From the NCBI GenBank assembly GCA_945787575.1, contig CALZKB010000024.1, positions 1 to 62,774 of the forward strand: a stretch of DNA of 62,774 nucleotides. The letters are read 5' to 3'. The position numbers and the translations under genes were made by a program. Position 1 is the first letter of the stretch, and every line of letters begins with the position of its first letter. Of this stretch, positions 59,176 to 62,774 are shown one piece after another. The notes under the pieces are model-generated. The model did not search any database. It worked only from the letters and a program-made list of their open reading frames with translations, and was not told where the DNA came from. The DNA comes from Thermoanaerobaculia bacterium. Its GTDB lineage: Bacteria > Acidobacteriota > Thermoanaerobaculia > Multivoradales > JAHEKO01.

Positions 59176-59595
59176 ATGCGATTTCTCGCTATCGACTTCG
59201 GAGAAAAGCGCGTCGGAGTTGCGATTTCGGACGCCTCGGGCGAAATTGCGACCCCGCTCACGACGCTCGCGCGATCCAACGACCTGGAGCTGGCCAAAGC
59301 GATCTCGAAGATCGTGCAGGCGGAGGACGTCGATCAGGTGATCATCGGCGAACCGCGCGGCCTGGACGGCCGACGTGGCGAGGCGGCCGAGCGCGTCTCC
59401 TCCTTCGCCCGCAAGCTCGAGGCCGTTTGCGACCGTTCCGTCGAGATGATCGACGAAGTGCTGACTTCGGTGGCCGCGATCGAGCGTCTGCGCGAGGCCG
59501 GAGTCGACATCCGCCGCCACCCCGACAGGATCGATGCGGTCGCCGCCCAGATCATTCTCGAGGATGCGCTGGCCAAGTTCCGGAGGAGCTCGTGA
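59176..59595 (+). CDS. ruvX: Holliday-junction resolvase-like RuvX/YqgF
   Basis: 139 residues. RNase-H-like fold: LAIDFGEKRVGVAISDASG at the N-terminus, VIIGEPRGLDG, and a C-terminal MIDEVLTSVAA followed by DAVAAQIILE. Involved in 16S rRNA 5' maturation or recombination in studied bacteria. Stop overlaps the mltG start (GTGA). Confidence 0.92.
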   Translation: MRFLAIDFGEKRVGVAISDASGEIATPLTTLARSNDLELAKAISKIVQAEDVDQVIIGEPRGLDGRRGEAAERVSSFARKLEAVCDRSVEMIDEVLTSVAAIERLREAGVDIRRHPDRIDAVAAQIILEDALAKFRRSS

Positions 59596-60623
59596 GGAGT
59601 ACGGTCGCGACCCTGCTCGTCGGGGGGCTGCTCCTCACGGTCGTCGCCGTCGGCGCTTGGGCCGCCTGGAGCTGGCGCCGACTGCACGAGCCGTTCGGAG
59701 AGGTTGCCGAGGTCGAGATCGAGGTCCTCGCGGGCCAGAGCGCGGCTCGGATCCTCGAGCGGCTCGAAGAGCGCGGCGTCGTCTGGGACGCTCGCCTCGC
59801 CAGGCTCTATCTGATCTACGCCCTCGACGATCCCCCCCTCCAGGCGGGCGACTACAGTTTCGCAACCCCGATGACGCTTCGCGCCGTGCTCGAGAAGCTC
59901 ATTCATGGCGAGGTCGTGATGCGCTCGGTCACCGTGATCGAGGGACTTACCCTCGAGGAGGCCGCACGGCACCTTGCTTCGCAAGGATTCGGAGACGAGG
60001 AGCTGTTTCTGGCTCAGATGCGCTCGCCGGAGCGGATCGCCGATCTCGATGGGGAGGCGATCGACCTCGAGGGGTATCTTTTCCCCGAGACCTACAGCTT
60101 TCGCAAGCGGGTCGAGGAGTCCGAGATCGTCGACACCATGGTGCGCACTTTTCGCCAAGCTTACGAAGAGTTCGAGGAACTGGATGTCGGGGTTCGCGAT
60201 TGGGTCACCCTGGCTTCGATCGTCGAGAAGGAAGCTCGACTCGACGACGAGCGTCCGATCATCGCCGGCGTCTACCGGAATCGGCTGGATCGCGGAATCG
60301 CCCTCTACGCGGACCCAACCATCATCTTCGCCCTGAAGCGGCTCGGCCGCTGGGACGGTGACATTCGACGGAAAGACCTCGCTCTCGAATCACCGTATAA
60401 CACCTACCTCCACGGCGGATTGCCGCCAGGGCCGATCTGCTCCCCGGGACTGGCTAGCCTCGCAGCAGCGGCCCGACCCGCGGAGGTGGCATACCTCTAT
60501 TTCGTCAGCCGCAACGACGGGTCTCACGTCTTCGCCGAGACGCTGCGCGAGCACAATCGAAACGTCGATGAATGGCAGCGCCGGTACTGGCGCGCACGAC
60601 GGCGAGAGGATGCCGGCGGCTGA
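59592..60623 (+). CDS. mltG: Endolytic murein transglycosylase MltG
   Basis: 343 residues from a GTG overlapping ruvX. One N-terminal membrane helix, a LysM-like domain (LAGQSAARILERLEERGVV), LEGYLFPETYSF, and the catalytic region LASIVEKEARLDDERP with the active-site Glu; C-terminal YNTYLHGGLPPGPI and FVSRNDGSHVFA are invariant in YceG/MltG. Cleaves nascent peptidoglycan glycan strands. ruvX-mltG pairing is common. Confidence 0.94.
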   Translation: MRSTVATLLVGGLLLTVVAVGAWAAWSWRRLHEPFGEVAEVEIEVLAGQSAARILERLEERGVVWDARLARLYLIYALDDPPLQAGDYSFATPMTLRAVLEKLIHGEVVMRSVTVIEGLTLEEAARHLASQGFGDEELFLAQMRSPERIADLDGEAIDLEGYLFPETYSFRKRVEESEIVDTMVRTFRQAYEEFEELDVGVRDWVTLASIVEKEARLDDERPIIAGVYRNRLDRGIALYADPTIIFALKRLGRWDGDIRRKDLALESPYNTYLHGGLPPGPICSPGLASLAAAARPAEVAYLYFVSRNDGSHVFAETLREHNRNVDEWQRRYWRARRREDAGG

Positions 60624-60733
60624 CCGCGCTGATTACCACAATATGGTACGATACCTGCCGCAATTTCGGCGCATCATCTCTGACGGTCTCCGTTAGGATG
60701 GGCTCCCGAGACGCACCAGCCAGAGGGTCGAAG

Positions 60734-62774
60734 ATGACGACACCACAGCAATTCGGCGAATACCTCCTCTTCCGTCGGTTGACATCCGACGCGATGGGAG
60801 AGACCTTCCGCGCCGGCAAGATCGGCAGCCAGGGAATCGAGCGGGTCGTGCTCCTGCGCCTGTTCAACGGGGCCGGCATCCAGCCGGACACGCTCTGGCG
60901 GACGATCGCCGATCGAATGGGGCTTCATCGGATCTTGCAGAACCCGCACATCGGAGACGGCGCCGACATGGGGAGGGTGAGCAACGTCCCCTTCGTCGCC
61001 TATGAATACGTATCGGGCAAGAGCTTGGCGGAGATGCTCCACCAGGCTCGATCCCGCGTCTTCCAGATTCCCACCGAGCACGCACTCTTCATCATCGAGC
61101 GCCTCACATTTGGATTGACCGCGGCCTATTCGACGCGCCACCGGGAAGAGCGGATTCAGCATGGATTCCTCGTACCCGAGAAGGTCCTCCTCTCGAACGA
61201 AGGAGAGGTGCGTCTCATCGGCTTCGAGTCGGGACCGGGGCTGCGGGACTTCCTCACGGCCGCTCCAATGCGAGAAGCGTTCGGTTCTTACATCGCCCCC
61301 GAGGTCGGGCCCGGAACCCAGCGTCGCAGCACCGACGATGTTTTCGCAATCGGCTCGCTCCTTTACGAGCTGCTGACCGGCAACCGCCTAGCACATCCCG
61401 AGGACGGCAACTTCGACTCGATCGTAGACGAAGCGATGCTGACGGCGGAGGACAAGCCGCTGCAACCGGCCTTGCGCGCGCTGCTCAAGAGCAGTCTTGC
61501 CGCCGGTCCGCAGCGAATCAGCGATATCCAACAGTGGCAGCAGGCGTTCAGCCGCTTCATCGCCGAAGCCGAATACAGTCCCACGACGTTCAATCTCGCT
61601 TTCTTCATGCACACCCTGTTTGGCGGCGAGATCGAGCAGGAGAGCGTCGAGATCGAACGCGAGAAGGCCACCCAGGTCGATGTCGCGGCGCTCGCCCAGA
61701 CTGCGGTTCTCGAGCCGACGCCCGGACCGTCCGACACCGTACTGATCCCACCGGCCGAGACAGCCGGAAGCCGCCAGACCACCACGCCGGCTCCCTCCGC
61801 CGTCGGCCAGTACGGGGGCGCCGCTCGCAAGACGACGAATTGGAAGCTCCTGGCTCCGTTCGCGCTTCTCGCGGTGCTCGGCGGCCTGGCAGCCGCTTAC
61901 TATATGTCCGGCGGGAGAGGCATCCGGACGGCCACCGCCACCTTGAGCAAGCCGGCGGCAAGCGTCTCCTTCCCCGAGAGCGTTCCCGACGACGATTCGA
62001 CGCCCCTGGGAGAGGCTGTGTCGAGCAACATGGACCCCGCCTTCGACGCGGGAGCAGAGACGGCGGTCGTCACTTCAACCGACGACCCGGCACCGACCGA
62101 CGCCGTGAACGTCACCGAGATCGAGGTGCCACCTACTCCCGAAGAGGTCGAAAAGCAGATCCGCGAGCTCGTCTCGAAAGAGGTCGAAGGTTCGCTGCAG
62201 GCGAAGTACGAGGAGGAACTGGCTCTCTTGCGCGAACAGCTCGCAGAAGCCCGCGCAGCGCAGGCCACTCAGGCCGCGGCGGCAGAGGCGACTCCGACCC
62301 GACAGGCGGTCGTCGAGCCGGCTGCGGCAAGACCTCCGGGCCTATCCACGGCGAGGAGCGGACCCCCGGACCAACGGGAGCTGGCCGACCCCCAGGGTCG
62401 ACCCTCGGACGCCGAACCCACTCCGTCCGGCCCGGAGACCACCACCCAGAGCCGGTCCGACACTCGGGTGAACTCTCCTCAGGTGACCTCTCCTCCGGCA
62501 ACCTCTCGGCCGACACCCGAAGCCCCCACGGAGCCGGAGGCTGCCACGTCCGAGATCGAGACGCCGCCGATCACGCCACCGGTCCAGGTCGGAGATCTAG
62601 TGGAGCCGGGCGCCGGCGTCGTGCCGCCCAAGATCAAGCAGCGGCCAAACCCGCGCTACCCGCCGGGCGCGCAGCGCCTGCGCAGGGGCGCGATCGTCAG
62701 GCTCCGAGTACTGGTCGACGAGAACGGGCGGGTCGAGGACATACGCACCGTCAGCGAAGCCGCCGGCTTCGGAT
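60734..62774 (+). CDS. Pseudokinase-transmembrane-TonB fusion protein (C-terminus beyond window)
   Basis: At least 680 residues; ATG preceded by GAGGG 6 nt away. Residues about 8-270 follow the protein kinase fold (IIERLTFGLTAAYSTRHREE, APEVGPGTQRRSTDDVFAIG, SLLYELLTG), but the catalytic loop is QHGFLVPEKVLLS near residue 142 (no HRD) and the DFG site is GFE (163-165). The beta3 Lys is also not present. So the domain should be catalytically dead. A transmembrane helix lies at about 372-394, a Glu/Ala-rich coiled coil at about 465-510, a Pro/Thr-rich linker, then from about residue 628 a TonB C-terminal-type domain (KQRPNPRYPPGAQR, AIVRLRVLVDENGRVED). Likely links an envelope or energy-transducing function to a cytoplasmic ligand or partner. 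Confidence 0.8.
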   Translation, partial: MTTPQQFGEYLLFRRLTSDAMGETFRAGKIGSQGIERVVLLRLFNGAGIQPDTLWRTIADRMGLHRILQNPHIGDGADMGRVSNVPFVAYEYVSGKSLAEMLHQARSRVFQIPTEHALFIIERLTFGLTAAYSTRHREERIQHGFLVPEKVLLSNEGEVRLIGFESGPGLRDFLTAAPMREAFGSYIAPEVGPGTQRRSTDDVFAIGSLLYELLTGNRLAHPEDGNFDSIVDEAMLTAEDKPLQPALRALLKSSLAAGPQRISDIQQWQQAFSRFIAEAEYSPTTFNLAFFMHTLFGGEIEQESVEIEREKATQVDVAALAQTAVLEPTPGPSDTVLIPPAETAGSRQTTTPAPSAVGQYGGAARKTTNWKLLAPFALLAVLGGLAAAYYMSGGRGIRTATATLSKPAASVSFPESVPDDDSTPLGEAVSSNMDPAFDAGAETAVVTSTDDPAPTDAVNVTEIEVPPTPEEVEKQIRELVSKEVEGSLQAKYEEELALLREQLAEARAAQATQAAAAEATPTRQAVVEPAAARPPGLSTARSGPPDQRELADPQGRPSDAEPTPSGPETTTQSRSDTRVNSPQVTSPPATSRPTPEAPTEPEAATSEIETPPITPPVQVGDLVEPGAGVVPPKIKQRPNPRYPPGAQRLRRGAIVRLRVLVDENGRVEDIRTVSEAAGFG

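Overview
High-GC Gram-negative chromosome segment. An outer membrane is implied by LptD, MltG, a TonB-type protein and lipoproteins. The split b-type cytochrome, alternative complex III (ACIII) with a caa3 oxidase, and many secreted proteins suggest Acidobacteriota, possibly a Thermoanaerobaculia-like lineage. That placement is inference, since no rRNA gene lies in the window. I see no tRNA, rRNA, CRISPR array, prophage or complete insertion sequence.

Region 1 (1-22.9 kb) is respiration. A leftward operon encodes a Rieske protein, a b6-type cytochrome b, a separate cytochrome b C-terminal subunit and a coiled-coil c-type cytochrome cut by the left edge. After a large membrane patatin, a HEAT-repeat protein and an acyl-CoA ligase, a rightward operon with almost every stop overlapping the next start encodes ActA-F, a small membrane protein, a SCO copper chaperone and caa3 oxidase subunits II, I, III and IV. 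Two unrelated quinol:cytochrome c oxidoreductases therefore sit within 18 kb.

Region 2 (22.9-30.7 kb) has an ArsR/SRPBCC pair with a perfect consensus promoter overlapped by a palindrome, a sulfotransferase, and an operon of two alkaline-phosphatase-superfamily paralogues, a tiny RHH-like protein, a membrane protein and an EEP-family hydrolase. The second paralogue lacks the segment that carries a conserved metal-binding motif in the first.

Region 3 (30.8-52 kb) holds what looks like an aerobic, CoA-dependent tryptophan degradation route: tryptophan 2,3-dioxygenase, a creatininase-family hydrolase (possible formylkynurenine formamidase), kynureninase, an aryl-CoA ligase, a monooxygenase/old-yellow-enzyme fusion matching 2-aminobenzoyl-CoA monooxygenase/reductase, and a coupled SDR-RidA-enoyl-CoA hydratase-acyl-CoA dehydrogenase operon. 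A MITE-like element sits between the creatininase and the SDR promoter. Around 33.3-35.8 kb and at 40.4 kb are decayed genes: a Cys-repeat protein, a frameshifted membrane protein, a DUF5916 tail and a broken PAS domain in front of a hybrid histidine kinase.

Region 4 (52-62.8 kb) is envelope and housekeeping: a phytol-kinase/DUF92 fusion, Gmd and Rmd for GDP-deoxyhexose, LptD, thiolase, RuvX, MltG and, running off the right edge, a pseudokinase-transmembrane-TonB fusion.
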